Assembly: GCF_021556435.1 (NCBI RefSeq)
Contig: NZ_JAKGCU010000007.1
Coordinates: 1-64,000 of the forward strand
From: Gordonia tangerina
GTDB lineage: Bacteria > Actinomycetota > Actinomycetes > Mycobacteriales > Mycobacteriaceae
Length of the DNA stretch: 64,000 nucleotides
Direction of reading: 5' to 3'
The position numbers and the translations under genes are program-made. The notes under the pieces are model-generated. The model saw only the letters and a list, made by a program, of their open reading frames with translations. It was not told the origin of the DNA and made no database searches. This document shows, piece after piece, positions 34,477 to 48,467 of the stretch; positions within the stretch are counted from its first letter, which is position 1; each line of letters starts with the position of its first letter.

Positions 34477-35807
34477 TGAGCACCGCACCCGACCTCACCG
34501 GCACCGCCGGCCCGGGCCGCTGGTTCACTCCACGCCACATCGTCGTGGGTGTCCTCGGGCTGATCGTGGCGCTGATCGTCGCCGGTGTGCTCTGGTGGGC
34601 GTTCTCCATGATCGGCACCACCAAGATCACCGCGACCTTCGCCCGCAGCGTCGGCATCTACTCGGGTTCCGATGTCCGGGTCCTCGGCGTCGCCGTCGGC
34701 AAGGTCGACGACGTGACCCCGCAGGGCGACACCGTCAAGGTGACGATGACCGTCGACCGCGGCATCGACCTGCCCGCCGATGTGCGTGCCGTGCAGATCA
34801 TCCCGTCGGTGGTGGCCGACCGATATGTGCAGCTGACTCCCGCCTACAGCGGTGGGGAGAAGGCACCCAAGGACATCACGCTGTCGCTCGATCAGACGAT
34901 GGTCCCGGTCGAAGTGGATCAGATCTATGACAGCGTGCAGAAGCTGTCGGAGGCACTCGGTCCCGAAGGCGCCAACAAGGACGGCGCGGTCAGTGACCTC
35001 GTCGCCACCGGCGCCGACAACCTCGAGGGCAACGGCGAGAAGCTCGGCTCGGCCATCGAGGAACTGTCCAAGGCCACGACCACGCTGAGCAACTCGCGCG
35101 GCAACATCGTCGACACCGTCAAGAACCTCGACGTCTTCGTCGGGGCGCTACGGGAGAACGACGCGCAGGTGCGCCAGTTCAACACCCAGATGGCGTCGTT
35201 CAACCAATTCCTGGCCGGCGAACGCAACCAGCTCTCGGCGGCGCTGAACAAGCTGTCGGTGGCCCTCGGTGATGTCGCGACGTTTGTCCAGGACAACCGG
35301 GAACTGCTCGGCGAGACGGTCAAGGACCTGCAGCCCACCACCCAGGCGTTGCTGGACACCAAGGACCATCTCAAGGAGGTCCTGACCGTCCTGCCCGTCA
35401 CCATCAACAACCTGATCAACGCCTACGACGCCGAGTCCGGCACATTGGCCATGCGGCTGACCATCCCGGATCTGCAGGACCTGATCGGCGCGCAGTGCCG
35501 TCTGCTCGACCTCGGCAAGCTGCTCGACGGAGACCCCGCCGCCGAACAGTTCAGCACCACCCTCGCCCCGCTGATCAGCCAGTGCGAGGACATCGGCAAG
35601 CAGATCACCAGTGGTGTCCTCGAGCCACTGCTGCCGGTCCTGCCGTTCGGCATCATGAGCAACAACAAGCTGCAGCGGTACCCGGCGCCCGGCACCGGCC
35701 CGGGCAACCCGGATCCGAACCTGGAATCCGGTGCGGAGTCGGCGCCGCCGACCGGCCCGGCGGTCAGCCGACCGTCGACCGCACGTCCCGAGGCGGGTGA
35801 GAACTGA
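34476..35807 (+). CDS. mceD: MCE family protein MceD
   Basis: 443 residues. N-terminal helix near residues 24-48, MCE domain near 50-135 ([35 protein letters not shown]), helical segment 150-320, and a Pro/Gly/Ser-rich C-terminus ([20 protein letters not shown]), probably exposed at the envelope. The stop and the mceE start share one base (TGATG), consistent with coupled translation. Confidence 0.92.
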   Translation: MSTAPDLTGTAGPGRWFTPRHIVVGVLGLIVALIVAGVLWWAFSMIGTTKITATFARSVGIYSGSDVRVLGVAVGKVDDVTPQGDTVKVTMTVDRGIDLPADVRAVQIIPSVVADRYVQLTPAYSGGEKAPKDITLSLDQTMVPVEVDQIYDSVQKLSEALGPEGANKDGAVSDLVATGADNLEGNGEKLGSAIEELSKATTTLSNSRGNIVDTVKNLDVFVGALRENDAQVRQFNTQMASFNQFLAGERNQLSAALNKLSVALGDVATFVQDNRELLGETVKDLQPTTQALLDTKDHLKEVLTVLPVTINNLINAYDAESGTLAMRLTIPDLQDLIGAQCRLLDLGKLLDGDPAAEQFSTTLAPLISQCEDIGKQITSGVLEPLLPVLPFGIMSNNKLQRYPAPGTGPGNPDPNLESGAESAPPTGPAVSRPSTARPEAGEN

Positions 35808-37213
35808 TGCGACACATCCTGTCCCGCACCCCGCTGCGCGCGGTCATCGGTGCCGCGATGGCGTCGCTGGTGATGGTCCTGGCCGGCTGCGGCAGCAACG
35901 GCATCCAGTCGATCCCGCTGCCCGGCGGCGTGGACACCGGCGACAATCCGCGGACCTATCAGATCCAGTTCGACGACATCCTCGACCTGGTGCCGCAGTC
36001 GATGGTGAAGATGAACGGCATCCCGGTCGGTCGTGTCGAAGCGGTCGAGGTGCCCGACAACCAGTGGTATGCGCAGGTCAAGGTCGAGGTGCAGAACGAG
36101 ATCGACCTGTCCGACAAGGCCACTGCAGCCGTGCAGCAGACCTCGTTGCTCGGTGAGAAGTTCATCGAGCTGTCCGAACCCGAGGACGCCACCGAGCTGC
36201 CCCGGCAGAATCCGGCCGATCCGATCCCGCTGGGTCGTACCCGCACCGCCACCGACATCGAGCAGGTGCTCGGAGCGTTGTCGATGCTGCTCAACGGTGG
36301 TGGCATCAACCAGCTGCAGCCGATCGTCACGGAGTTGAACAAGGCCCTGGAAGGGTCGGTCGACCAGCCGTGCGAAGTCGGGCCGAAGGGCCGCACCTGC
36401 CCGGTGTTCCGGAGTCTGTTGGAGCAGACGCAGGGGTTGATCACCGGACTCAACCGGCAGCGCGACGACATCGTCAACGCCATCGACGGTCTGGCACGCC
36501 TGTCCACGCGGGCCGCGAACCAGAAGGTGCAGATCGAGCGCATCCTGGACGAGATCCCGGAGGGGGTGGCGGTGCTCGAGGAGCAGCGGCCGCAGCTCGT
36601 CGACCTGCTCACCAAGCTCGACGACTTGGGCGAGGTGGGCACCGACGTGCTCACCAAATCCCGCGACTCGCTGATCACCGACCTCAAGGCGCTGCGTCCG
36701 GTGCTGACCGAGTTGTCGAAGGCGGCGCCCGATCTGATCACCGCCGCCCCGCTGATGCTGACGCATCCGTTCCCGGACTGGTTGTTGCCCGGTGTGCACG
36801 GCGACTCGACCAACCTGTTCATGACGCTGGACTTGCGGCTGCTCAACCAGCTCGAGGCGCTCGGCGTGGGACAGGGGACACCGGAGTACTCGCCGCCGGC
36901 ACGAGTGGATGTGCCGGTCAATCCCCGCAACCCGTATGTCGGTGACAACGGCCCGCGCTACGGCTGGCCGACCATCACCTTGTTGCCGCCGGGACCGAAC
37001 TGGCGGCCGGGGCCCAACACCCCGCCGTCGGGCGGGACATACCCGATGAACCCGGCGTCGGGGTCCACGCGGGCGCCGTCGTCGGACGACGAGTCGAGCA
37101 CCGAGGCCGGGTCCGGATCCGACGACAACGCGGACTTCACACTGCTGCCGCCCGCGCAGCCGGGTCAGCGGTTCATCGACGGGCCGCTGGACATGATCGG
37201 AGCGGGGCGGTGA
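35807..37213 (+). CDS. mceE: MCE family lipoprotein MceE (LprK-like)
   Basis: 468 residues. A lipoprotein signal peptide with lipobox VLAGC; Cys28 is the predicted lipidated residue, the hallmark of the E subunit. MCE domain near residues 50-130 (PQSMVKMNGIPVGRVEAVE, TSLLGEKFIELSEP), helical region 150-310, and a long Pro/Ser/Asp-rich C-terminal tail. In Mce complexes the E subunit is the only lipidated one. It is followed by a 68-bp spacer with a tiny frame before mceF. Confidence 0.93.
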   Translation: MRHILSRTPLRAVIGAAMASLVMVLAGCGSNGIQSIPLPGGVDTGDNPRTYQIQFDDILDLVPQSMVKMNGIPVGRVEAVEVPDNQWYAQVKVEVQNEIDLSDKATAAVQQTSLLGEKFIELSEPEDATELPRQNPADPIPLGRTRTATDIEQVLGALSMLLNGGGINQLQPIVTELNKALEGSVDQPCEVGPKGRTCPVFRSLLEQTQGLITGLNRQRDDIVNAIDGLARLSTRAANQKVQIERILDEIPEGVAVLEEQRPQLVDLLTKLDDLGEVGTDVLTKSRDSLITDLKALRPVLTELSKAAPDLITAAPLMLTHPFPDWLLPGVHGDSTNLFMTLDLRLLNQLEALGVGQGTPEYSPPARVDVPVNPRNPYVGDNGPRYGWPTITLLPPGPNWRPGPNTPPSGGTYPMNPASGSTRAPSSDDESSTEAGSGSDDNADFTLLPPAQPGQRFIDGPLDMIGAGR

Positions 37214-37281
37214 TGACAGAAGTGTCCCGAATCCTTACTCACGTCGCGGTCCGCGTCGTGGCACAGATGGGGGTGCGCTGA
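37213..37281 (+). CDS. Candidate 22-residue small ORF bridging mceE and mceF
   Basis: ATG at 37213 overlaps the mceE stop (TGATG). The frame reads MTEVSRILTHVAVRVVAQMG plus VR and stops in TGATG, overlapping the mceF ATG at 37281. So it fills the only sizeable gap among the mce genes and touches both neighbours. It may serve as a ribosome bridge for coupled translation, be a real amphipathic micro-peptide, or be chance. Its own ribosome binding site would be within mceE (GGGGCGG). Confidence 0.35.
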   Translation: MTEVSRILTHVAVRVVAQMGVR

Positions 37282-38522
37282 TGTTGTCGAAGATGGCACG
37301 AATCCAGCTCATCGTGTTCGTCGTGGTGGGGCTGGTCGCACTGGTCTACGTCGGCGCCAAGTATGCACGCCTCGACCGGCTCGCCGGTTTCGGGCAGTAC
37401 ACCGTCACCGCGTCGATGCCGTCTTCGGGTGGCATTTTCACGAATGCGGAGGTGACGTATCGGGGTGTGCCGGTGGGTCGGGTCGGGCAGTTGTCGTTGA
37501 CCGATGACGGCGTGGATGTGGCGTTGGAGTTGGATTCGGGTGGTCCGGAGATTCCGGCGTCGTCGGCGGCGGTGGTGGCCAATCGGTCGGCGATCGGTGA
37601 GCAGTATGTGGATTTGCAGCCGACGTCGTCGCAGGGGCCGTATCTGGAGGATGGTTCGGTGATCACCGACACGTCGGTGCCGCCGGAGCTCGAGGACGTG
37701 GTGGCCTCGGCGATCGATTTCACGTCGTCGATACCGGTGGACGACCTGCATACGGTGATCACCGAGTTGGGTAAGGCGTTTGATGGTCGGGCCAATGATC
37801 TGACGCGGCTGACCGATTCGTTGTCGAAGTTGTCGCGGGCGGGTTATGACTCGTTGGATGAGACGATTTCGTTGATCCAGAATTCTGATGTGGTGTTGGC
37901 GACGCAGGCGCAGCAGTCCGATGCGATCTTGTCGTGGTCGCGGAATCTGGATGTGGTGACGGCGACGTTGGCGGCTGCGGATCCGGATTTGCGGCGGTTG
38001 TTGACGACGGGGACGGCGTCGGCGACGCAGATTTCGACGTTGTTGCAGGACAGTGGTGGCGACATCTCGACGGTGGTCAAGCAGTTGGCGAGCACTGTGC
38101 GCACCATCGAACCCACCGCATTTGCCACCTCACCCACCTTCGCGATGCTCTCGGCACTGTCGGCCGGAAGTCACAGTCCCGCCCCCGGCGATGGTCAGAT
38201 TCATTTCGGTGTGGTGTTGGAGACGAATAATCCGGCGGCGTGTACGCGGGGGTATGAGGGTACGCAGGCGATGGTGGATCGGCTCAAGCGCGAGGATCCG
38301 TCCTTCGACATCCGGTATGACGATTTTCCGTTCAACACGAATGCCAAGTGCACGGTGCCGGTGGGTAATCCGACGGGTGTGCGTAGTGCCGAGCGGGCGG
38401 TGTATGCCAATCCGGAGTTCGCGCAGCCGTGGGATGACAGTCCGAAGAAGGATCCGGACAAGTTGAATCTGAACCCGTTGGCGCGACAGCTGGCGGCACT
38501 GCTGGGAGTTCGGCCGCAGTGA
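37281..38522 (+). CDS. mceF: MCE family protein MceF
   Basis: 413 residues. N-terminal membrane helix (IQLIVFVVVGLVALVYVGAK), MCE domain near residues 38-115 (SSGGIFTNAEVTYRGVPVGR, RSAIGEQYVDLQP), helical region 130-280, and a C-terminal part with two cysteines (NNPAACTRGYEG, NAKCTVPVG) typical of MceF. Codon choice changes abruptly near 37425 from C-ending (ACC, GTC, GAC) to G/T-ending (ACG, TTG, GAT), back to C-ending near 38095-38190, and then again to G/T-ending. Last of the six MCE subunits. Confidence 0.92.
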   Translation: MLSKMARIQLIVFVVVGLVALVYVGAKYARLDRLAGFGQYTVTASMPSSGGIFTNAEVTYRGVPVGRVGQLSLTDDGVDVALELDSGGPEIPASSAAVVANRSAIGEQYVDLQPTSSQGPYLEDGSVITDTSVPPELEDVVASAIDFTSSIPVDDLHTVITELGKAFDGRANDLTRLTDSLSKLSRAGYDSLDETISLIQNSDVVLATQAQQSDAILSWSRNLDVVTATLAAADPDLRRLLTTGTASATQISTLLQDSGGDISTVVKQLASTVRTIEPTAFATSPTFAMLSALSAGSHSPAPGDGQIHFGVVLETNNPAACTRGYEGTQAMVDRLKREDPSFDIRYDDFPFNTNAKCTVPVGNPTGVRSAERAVYANPEFAQPWDDSPKKDPDKLNLNPLARQLAALLGVRPQ

Positions 38523-38565
38523 TTGCTTGGGTTCCTCTCAGGTCCCGATGGTTAGGTGACGGCCG

Positions 38566-39234
38566 ATGACGACGAGTAGCACATCGACCTCTCCGACGTC
38601 GGGGCGCGCACGGTCGCGCAGCACCGGCGCGACCGTCGCGTTGGTTGCCGCCATCGTGGCGGTGATCGTCGCGGCCGGCTGCGCGGTCTGGTTCGGCTAT
38701 CAGGGCTATCAGGCGTACTTCGTGCAGAAGCCGATTCAGGAGGCCCGCGACGGCGCCGTGAACGGTGCCGAGCAGGCCATCATCAACGTGACGACGGTGG
38801 ACCCGCGCGACACCGCCGACTGGAAGCGTCGGGTGGATGCCTCGCTGACCGGCAAGGCGCGCGAACAGATCACCAATCAGGACGTCAGCAACCTGAACTC
38901 GATGATCACCGACGCCGGGTCGCAGGCAGCATCGCTCACCTCGCGTCTCATGCGCAGCGCACCGACCGAGGTGGACGCCGACGGCGGCAACGCGAAGGTG
39001 TTGGTCTACGTGGCCGCGACATCCAAGCGGGAGAACGAGGCCGGCGTCACCCAGACGATGGGCTTCTCGGTGTCGATGACCAAGGACGGCGACACGTGGA
39101 AGGCCAACGACATCGTCCCGCTCGACTCGCTGCAGTATCAGGACCCGGGCACCGCCGCGGGCCAGGACGGCGGGCAGGGTGCCGACGGGTCCGCGCCCGA
39201 GGGAGCCACCCAGAACGGGGGAGGGGGTAACTGA
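38566..39234 (+). CDS. Mce-associated membrane protein (first)
   Basis: 222 residues. About 22 polar residues, one membrane helix (VALVAAIVAVIVAAGCAVWF), then an extracytoplasmic domain with the usual Mce-associated features: aromatic GYQGYQAYFV, VNVTTVDPRDTADW-like IINVTTVDPRDTADWKRRVD, and VYVAATSKRENEAGVTQ. The tail is Gly/Gln-rich. Homologues follow every mce operon in mycobacteria and stabilise the complex. It starts 43 bp after mceF and overlaps the next gene by one base (TGATG). Confidence 0.87.
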   Translation: MTTSSTSTSPTSGRARSRSTGATVALVAAIVAVIVAAGCAVWFGYQGYQAYFVQKPIQEARDGAVNGAEQAIINVTTVDPRDTADWKRRVDASLTGKAREQITNQDVSNLNSMITDAGSQAASLTSRLMRSAPTEVDADGGNAKVLVYVAATSKRENEAGVTQTMGFSVSMTKDGDTWKANDIVPLDSLQYQDPGTAAGQDGGQGADGSAPEGATQNGGGGN

Positions 39235-40208
39235 TGGCGACCAACCCACGCCCACCGCGCAAGGGACAACGACCCAAGCGCAAGTCCACCCCCCGGGTCG
39301 CCGGCCGCACCGCGCCCGGCCACCCCGCCGACGGAACCCAGAATCCCGCCGACGGAACCCCGAATGTCGCCGACGGAACCCCGAATGTCGCCGACGCAAC
39401 TTCGAGCCCCGCCGACGAAACCCAGAATCCCGCCGACGGAACTTCGAGTCCCACCGAGGCAAGTACCACCTCCGACGTCCCCGAGAACGACCCGGATCCG
39501 GCCGAGGTCGCCTCGGCTGCGTCCGACGGCACCGCGGATTCCGTCGACGACAGTCCGTCGACTGATTCGACCGACGACGCCGACCAGCCCAAACCGGCCG
39601 CCAAACGCCGGGTGGCACGTGTGTCGACTCTCCGCCCGGGCGACGGCGCCGCCACGAGCCCGTCGCAGGCGGCATCGAGCACACCGTCTCGGAGACGTCC
39701 CGTGCGATCCGGGCTGCGGACCGTGGTCGGGGTGCTGGCCGCACTCGCGGTGGTCCTCGGCATCTTCGCCCTCGTCGCCGGCCTGCATCCGGGCGCTGAC
39801 ATCGGGCCCAACCAGGCCTTCGTCGACCAGCCGGCCACCACGGAACTGACCTCGCAGGTGCAGAGCAAGGCCTGCGCACTGACCGTCAACACCGTCGACA
39901 TCGACAAATGGGCCGGCGAGGCGCGGGCGGTCCTGACCGGCCAGGCGTTGACGGAGTTCGACGAGTATCTGCCTCAACAACGCGACATCCTCAATCAGAC
40001 CAAGGCGGTCGCCGACTGCCGGGTGGAATCGGTGGGCGTCGCCGACCTGAGCGGTGGCGATGACGGCGACACCGCCCAGGTCGTCGTCAACATGATCGTG
40101 AGCCAGCAGCAGGCCGGGATCGCCGGACAGAGTGCCGCGCCGCGATACCAGTTCGGCATGATCAAGCAGGGTGACGCCTGGCTGATCAACAAGGTCGACG
40201 CGTTCTGA
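39234..40208 (+). CDS. Mce-associated membrane protein (second) with N-terminal heptapeptide repeats
   Basis: 324 residues. Residues 1-155 are basic and then low-complexity, including seven 7-residue repeats of the type PADGTQN (residues about 32-80). A single membrane helix follows (LRTVVGVLAALAVVLGIFAL), then an extracytoplasmic domain of about 135 residues with LTVNTVDIDKWAGEARAVLT and QFGMIKQGDAWLINKVDAF, which matches Mce-associated proteins. Last gene of the operon. The repeat part would be cytoplasmic. Confidence 0.85.
   Translation: MATNPRPPRKGQRPKRKSTPRVAGRTAPGHPADGTQNPADGTPNVADGTPNVADATSSPADETQNPADGTSSPTEASTTSDVPENDPDPAEVASAASDGTADSVDDSPSTDSTDDADQPKPAAKRRVARVSTLRPGDGAATSPSQAASSTPSRRRPVRSGLRTVVGVLAALAVVLGIFALVAGLHPGADIGPNQAFVDQPATTELTSQVQSKACALTVNTVDIDKWAGEARAVLTGQALTEFDEYLPQQRDILNQTKAVADCRVESVGVADLSGGDDGDTAQVVVNMIVSQQQAGIAGQSAAPRYQFGMIKQGDAWLINKVDAF
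39327..39473 (+). repeat. 21-bp in-frame tandem repeat, seven units
   Basis: Units starting with GCCGAC (the last is ACCGAG) lie at 39327, 39348, 39369, 39390, 39411, 39432 and 39453, exactly 21 bp apart. Each encodes a heptapeptide of the kind A-D-G-T-x-N/S-P/V. The length is likely to vary between strains. Confidence 0.88.
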
Positions 40209-40486
40209 CCGACCCCGGGCATCCAGGTCCCGAGAAGCACCCCCGACATGCGCCCGATTACAAGCGTGCCGCGACCGCCGTGTCGTTGCCGGATCTACTC
40301 GAGTGCCCGTCGGAGGTGTTTTTCGCTCCCGGAATGCCGGCCTGCCCCGGCTCTGCGCAGGTAAGGCGCCAGTTTTCTGACCCAAATATGCGCGTAGCGC
40401 TTGACGTATCGGCGATGTCGGGCCACGCTGTCACCAGCGAATGACGTGCAGGCAGCCACCCGCGCGAACTCGCTTCCAGACGTGGC
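40209..40486 (+). other. Intergenic region between the mce operon and rpoB, upstream part
   Basis: About 280 bp with no supported gene. TTGACG occurs at 40401-40406, but the sequence 17-18 bp later (CACGCT) is a poor -10, so a second rpoB promoter here is only possible. No clear terminator hairpin with a T-run was seen for the mce operon. Confidence 0.35.
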
Positions 40487-40517
40487 TTGACAAAGTGCGT
40501 CTATTTTCTGCTACAGT
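40487..40517 (+). promoter_or_regulatory. Candidate rpoBC promoter
   Basis: TTGACA (40487-40492), a perfect -35 hexamer, and TACAGT (40512-40517) are 19 bp apart. That leaves an untranslated leader of about 160 nt before rpoB. The hexamers suit a strong housekeeping promoter. Confidence 0.65.
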
Positions 40518-40681
40518 TGGACGTTGCGCTGGCTGCCTCCTGTCCATGTACCGATCCTTCCTCTGGCCACCTTTGCTGTGTGTGCTCGTGGTGATCGCCG
40601 AAGTTGCAGGTGCCACCAGCGAACGGCCCATCAAGCCAAGCACCGAGCTAGGTAGAACACTTCGTGTTGGAAGGACGCATC

Positions 40682-43600
40682 TTGGCACTCGACCGCCAGT
40701 CCACCTCAACCATCCCCGGCGCGCCCAAGCGCGCATCTTTTGCAAAGATCGACGAGCCACTGGAGGTCCCCGGACTCCTCGACCTCCAGCTCGATTCCTT
40801 CGAGTGGCTCGTGGGTACCCCCGAGTGGCGTGCCAAGGCCATTGCCCGTGGTGACGACAACCCCACCGGTGGTCTCGAGGACATCCTGCACGAACTGTCC
40901 CCCATCGAGGACTTCTCCGGCTCGATGTCGCTGTCCTTCTCCGAGCCGCACTTCGACGAGGTCAAGGCCTCCGTCGAGGAGTGCAAGGACAAGGACATGA
41001 CCTATGCGGCGCCGCTGTTCGTCACCGCGGAGTTCATCAACAACAACACCGGCGAGATCAAGTCGCAGACCGTGTTCATGGGCGACTTCCCGATCATGAC
41101 CGACAAGGGCAGCTTCATCATCAACGGCACCGAGCGTGTCGTGGTGAGCCAGCTGGTGCGCAGCCCGGGCGTCTACTTCGACTCCTCGATCGACAAGGCC
41201 ACCGAGAAGAACCTGCACACCGTCAAGGTGATCCCGGGCCGTGGTGCTTGGCTCGAGTTCGACGTCGACAAGCGCGACACTGTGGGCGTTCGCATCGACC
41301 GCAAGCGTCGCCAGCCGGTCACCGTGCTGCTCAAGGCGCTGGGCCTGACCACCGAGGAGATCACCGAGCGCTTCGGTTTCTCCGAGATCATGATGTCCAC
41401 CCTGGAGAAGGACAACACCGCCAACCAGGACGAGGCGCTGCTCGAGGTCTACCGCAAGCTGCGTCCGGGTGAGCCGCCGACCAAGGAGTCCGCGGAGAAC
41501 CTCCTGGAGAACCTGTTCTTCAAGGAGAAGCGCTACGACCTCGCCCGCGTCGGCCGCTACAAGATCAACAAGAAGCTCGGCCTCACCGACAACCCGATGT
41601 CGGGCGAGGGCGTGCTGACCCGCGAGGACATCATCGCCACGGTCGAGTACCTGGTGCGTCTGCACGAGGCCGACCCGCACACCACCACCTACATGACCGT
41701 CCCCGGCGGCGTGGAGGTTCCGGTGGAGGTCGACGACATCGACCACTTCGGCAACCGTCGTCTGCGTACCGTCGGCGAGCTGATCCAGAACCAGATCCGT
41801 GTGGGTCTGTCGCGCATGGAGCGTGTCGTGCGTGAGCGCATGACCACCCAGGACGTCGAGGCGATCACCCCGCAGACCCTGATCAATATCCGTCCCGTCG
41901 TGGCGGCGATCAAGGAGTTCTTCGGCACCAGCCAGCTGTCGCAGTTCATGGACCAGAACAACCCGCTGTCGGGTCTGACCCACAAGCGTCGTCTGTCGGC
42001 GCTGGGCCCGGGCGGTCTGAGTCGTGAGCGTGCCGGCCTCGAGGTGCGCGACGTGCACCCGAGCCACTACGGCCGCATGTGCCCGATCGAGACCCCTGAG
42101 GGGCCCAACATCGGTCTGATCGGTTCGCTGTCGGTGTACGCGCGGGTGAACCCGTTCGGCTTCATCGAAACCCCGTACCGCAAGGTCGAGAACGGTGTGG
42201 TTACCGACAGCGTCAAGTACCTGACCGCCGACGAAGAGGACCGCTACCTCGTCGGCCAGGCGAACACGAACTACGACCTGAACGGGCAGATCACCGACGG
42301 CCGTGTATTGGTCCGCAAGAAGGGCTCCGAGGTGGAGTTCGTCAACCCGGATCAGGTCGACTACCTCGACGTCTCGCCGCGCCAGATGGTGTCGGTCGCG
42401 ACCGCGATGATCCCGTTCCTCGAGCACGACGACGCCAACCGTGCCCTGATGGGTGCCAACATGCAGCGTCAGGCCGTGCCGCTGGTGCGTAACGAGTCGC
42501 CGCTGGTGGGTACCGGTATGGAGCTGCGCGCCGCCGTCGACGCCGGCGACGTCATCGTCTCCGACAAGACCGGTGTCGTCGAAGAGGTCTCCGCCGACTA
42601 CATCACCGTGATGGCCGACGACGGCAGCCGCGACACCTACCGGATGCGCAAGTTCGCCCGCTCCAACCACGGCACCTGCGCCAACCAGCGCCCGATCGTG
42701 GACGAGGGGCAGCGTGTCGAGACCGGCCAGGTGCTGGCCGACGGTCCGTGCACCGAAGACGGCGAGATGGCGCTGGGCAAGAACCTGCTCGTCGCGATCA
42801 TGCCGTGGGAGGGCCACAACTACGAGGACGCGATCATCCTGAGCCAGCGTCTCGTCGAAGAGGACACCCTCACCTCGATCCACATCGAGGAGCACGAGAT
42901 CGACGCCCGCGACACCAAGCTCGGCGCCGAGGAGATCACCCGGGACATCCCGAACGTCTCCGACGAGGTCCTCGCCGATCTCGACGAGCGCGGCATCGTG
43001 CGTATCGGTGCCGAGGTCCGTGACGGCGACATCCTGGTCGGCAAGGTCACCCCGAAGGGTGAGACCGAGCTGACCCCGGAGGAGCGACTGCTGCGTGCGA
43101 TCTTCGGTGAGAAGGCGCGCGAGGTGCGTGACACCTCGCTGAAGGTGCCGCACGGCGAGACCGGCAAGGTCATCGGTGTGCGCGTGTTCAGCCGCGACGA
43201 CGACGACGATTTGGCTCCCGGTGTCAATGAGCTCGTGCGTGTGTACGTGGCTCAGAAGCGCAAGATCCAGGACGGCGACAAGTTGGCCGGCCGCCACGGC
43301 AACAAGGGCGTCATCGGCAAGATCCTTCCGCAGGAGGACATGCCGTTCCTGCCTGACGGCACGCCCGTCGACATCATCCTGAACACCCACGGTGTGCCGC
43401 GTCGTATGAACATCGGCCAGATCCTGGAAACCCACCTCGGGTGGGTGGCCAAGGCCGGCTGGAACATCAACGTGGCCTCCGGTGTGCCGGATTGGGCGTC
43501 GAAGCTGCCCGAGGAGATGTACTCCGCCGAGCCCGACACCAACACCGCCACCCCGGTGTTCGACGGCGCGCGCGAGGAGGAGCTGCAGGGCCTGCTGGGC

Positions 43601-44170
43601 TCGACGCTGCCCAACCGCGACGGCGAGGTGATGGTCAACAGCGACGGCAAGGCGACGCTGTTCGACGGTCGTTCCGGCGAGCCGTTCCCGTATCCGGTTT
43701 CGGTTGGCTACATGTACATCATCAAGCTGCACCACCTGGTCGACGACAAGATCCACGCGCGTTCGACCGGTCCGTACTCGATGATCACCCAGCAGCCGCT
43801 CGGCGGTAAGGCGCAGTTCGGTGGTCAGCGCTTCGGTGAGATGGAGTGCTGGGCCATGCAGGCCTACGGCGCCGCCTACACGCTGCAGGAGCTGCTGACC
43901 ATCAAGTCCGACGACGTGGTCGGCCGCGTGAAGGTGTACGAGGCGATCGTCAAGGGCGAGAACATCCCCGAGCCGGGTATCCCCGAGTCGTTCAAGGTGC
44001 TCCTCAAGGAGTTGCAGTCGCTGTGCCTGAACGTGGAGGTGCTCTCCTCCGACGGTGCCGCGATCACCATGCAGGACTCCGACGACGAGGATCTCGAGCG
44101 TGCGGCGGCGAACCTGGGAATCAACTTGTCGCGCAACGAGTCCGCGACGGTTGACGATCTGGCCAACTGA
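40682..44170 (+). CDS. rpoB: DNA-directed RNA polymerase subunit beta
   Basis: Start taken at TTG 40682 ([15 protein letters not shown]; 1162 residues), because GGAAGGA lies 6 nt before it. GTG 40664 (VLEGRI...) adds six residues and is the alternative used by some annotations. The rifampicin region [20 protein letters not shown] followed by [11 protein letters not shown] (about 41930-42015) is the wild-type sequence at the classic resistance positions (Asp, His, Ser). Other marks: [52 protein letters not shown], and the C-terminal [10 protein letters not shown]. It forms the catalytic core with rpoC, 43 bp downstream. Confidence 0.97.
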   Translation: MALDRQSTSTIPGAPKRASFAKIDEPLEVPGLLDLQLDSFEWLVGTPEWRAKAIARGDDNPTGGLEDILHELSPIEDFSGSMSLSFSEPHFDEVKASVEECKDKDMTYAAPLFVTAEFINNNTGEIKSQTVFMGDFPIMTDKGSFIINGTERVVVSQLVRSPGVYFDSSIDKATEKNLHTVKVIPGRGAWLEFDVDKRDTVGVRIDRKRRQPVTVLLKALGLTTEEITERFGFSEIMMSTLEKDNTANQDEALLEVYRKLRPGEPPTKESAENLLENLFFKEKRYDLARVGRYKINKKLGLTDNPMSGEGVLTREDIIATVEYLVRLHEADPHTTTYMTVPGGVEVPVEVDDIDHFGNRRLRTVGELIQNQIRVGLSRMERVVRERMTTQDVEAITPQTLINIRPVVAAIKEFFGTSQLSQFMDQNNPLSGLTHKRRLSALGPGGLSRERAGLEVRDVHPSHYGRMCPIETPEGPNIGLIGSLSVYARVNPFGFIETPYRKVENGVVTDSVKYLTADEEDRYLVGQANTNYDLNGQITDGRVLVRKKGSEVEFVNPDQVDYLDVSPRQMVSVATAMIPFLEHDDANRALMGANMQRQAVPLVRNESPLVGTGMELRAAVDAGDVIVSDKTGVVEEVSADYITVMADDGSRDTYRMRKFARSNHGTCANQRPIVDEGQRVETGQVLADGPCTEDGEMALGKNLLVAIMPWEGHNYEDAIILSQRLVEEDTLTSIHIEEHEIDARDTKLGAEEITRDIPNVSDEVLADLDERGIVRIGAEVRDGDILVGKVTPKGETELTPEERLLRAIFGEKAREVRDTSLKVPHGETGKVIGVRVFSRDDDDDLAPGVNELVRVYVAQKRKIQDGDKLAGRHGNKGVIGKILPQEDMPFLPDGTPVDIILNTHGVPRRMNIGQILETHLGWVAKAGWNINVASGVPDWASKLPEEMYSAEPDTNTATPVFDGAREEELQGLLGSTLPNRDGEVMVNSDGKATLFDGRSGEPFPYPVSVGYMYIIKLHHLVDDKIHARSTGPYSMITQQPLGGKAQFGGQRFGEMECWAMQAYGAAYTLQELLTIKSDDVVGRVKVYEAIVKGENIPEPGIPESFKVLLKELQSLCLNVEVLSSDGAAITMQDSDDEDLERAAANLGINLSRNESATVDDLAN

Positions 44171-44213
44171 CCCCACCGACGAACCAGACTTAAGAGCTCT
44201 CGAAAGGTAACAA

Positions 44214-48170
<3,957 letters not shown>

Positions 48171-48420
48171 CCTCCACCCGCCGATCGATCTCGATCTCGA
48201 CAAGCTCGATCCAGCGGATACGCCACTCGCTACGTTCGCGGCTACTCGATCCAAGGAGTAGTCCGAGGCGCTAGCCCGCCCTGCCCCGGCGAGTCCGGTC
48301 GCCGAGGTCCCCGCGCCGCTTCCACTGGTGATCGAGTAGTCCGAGGCGCTAGCTTCCACTGGTGATCGAGTAGTCCGAGGCGCTAGCCGAGGACGTATCG
48401 AGATCACGTAAGCCGAATCG
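48171..48420. repeat. Dispersed repeat cluster after rpoC
   Basis: This starts a 438-bp convergent gap (rpoC ends 48170, tetR ends 48609). GATCTCGATC...GCTACTCGATCC occupies about 48186-48252. Two copies of TGATCGAGTAGTCCGAGGCG (near 48329 and 48363), the opposite orientation of the element, then lead to CGTATCGAGATCACG near 48391-48405. CTTCCACTGGTGATCGAGTAG is directly repeated. No coding signal is seen. Confidence 0.82.
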
Positions 48421-48422
48421 CA

Positions 48423-48456
48423 AACGGCCCCCGCACTTTCGAGTGCGGGGGCCGTT
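48423..48456. terminator. 15-bp hairpin with TTCG loop after rpoC
   Basis: AACGGCCCCCGCACT (48423-48437) and AGTGCGGGGGCCGTT (48442-48456) are perfectly complementary around the stable tetraloop TTCG. It sits between convergent genes and may stop transcription from both sides. No T-run follows. Confidence 0.8.
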
Positions 48457-48467
48457 CGCGTTCACCC

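Noticed and set aside
41930-42015. Possible rifampicin-resistance substitution in rpoB
   Set aside because: The core region reads as wild type at the classic Asp, His and Ser positions.
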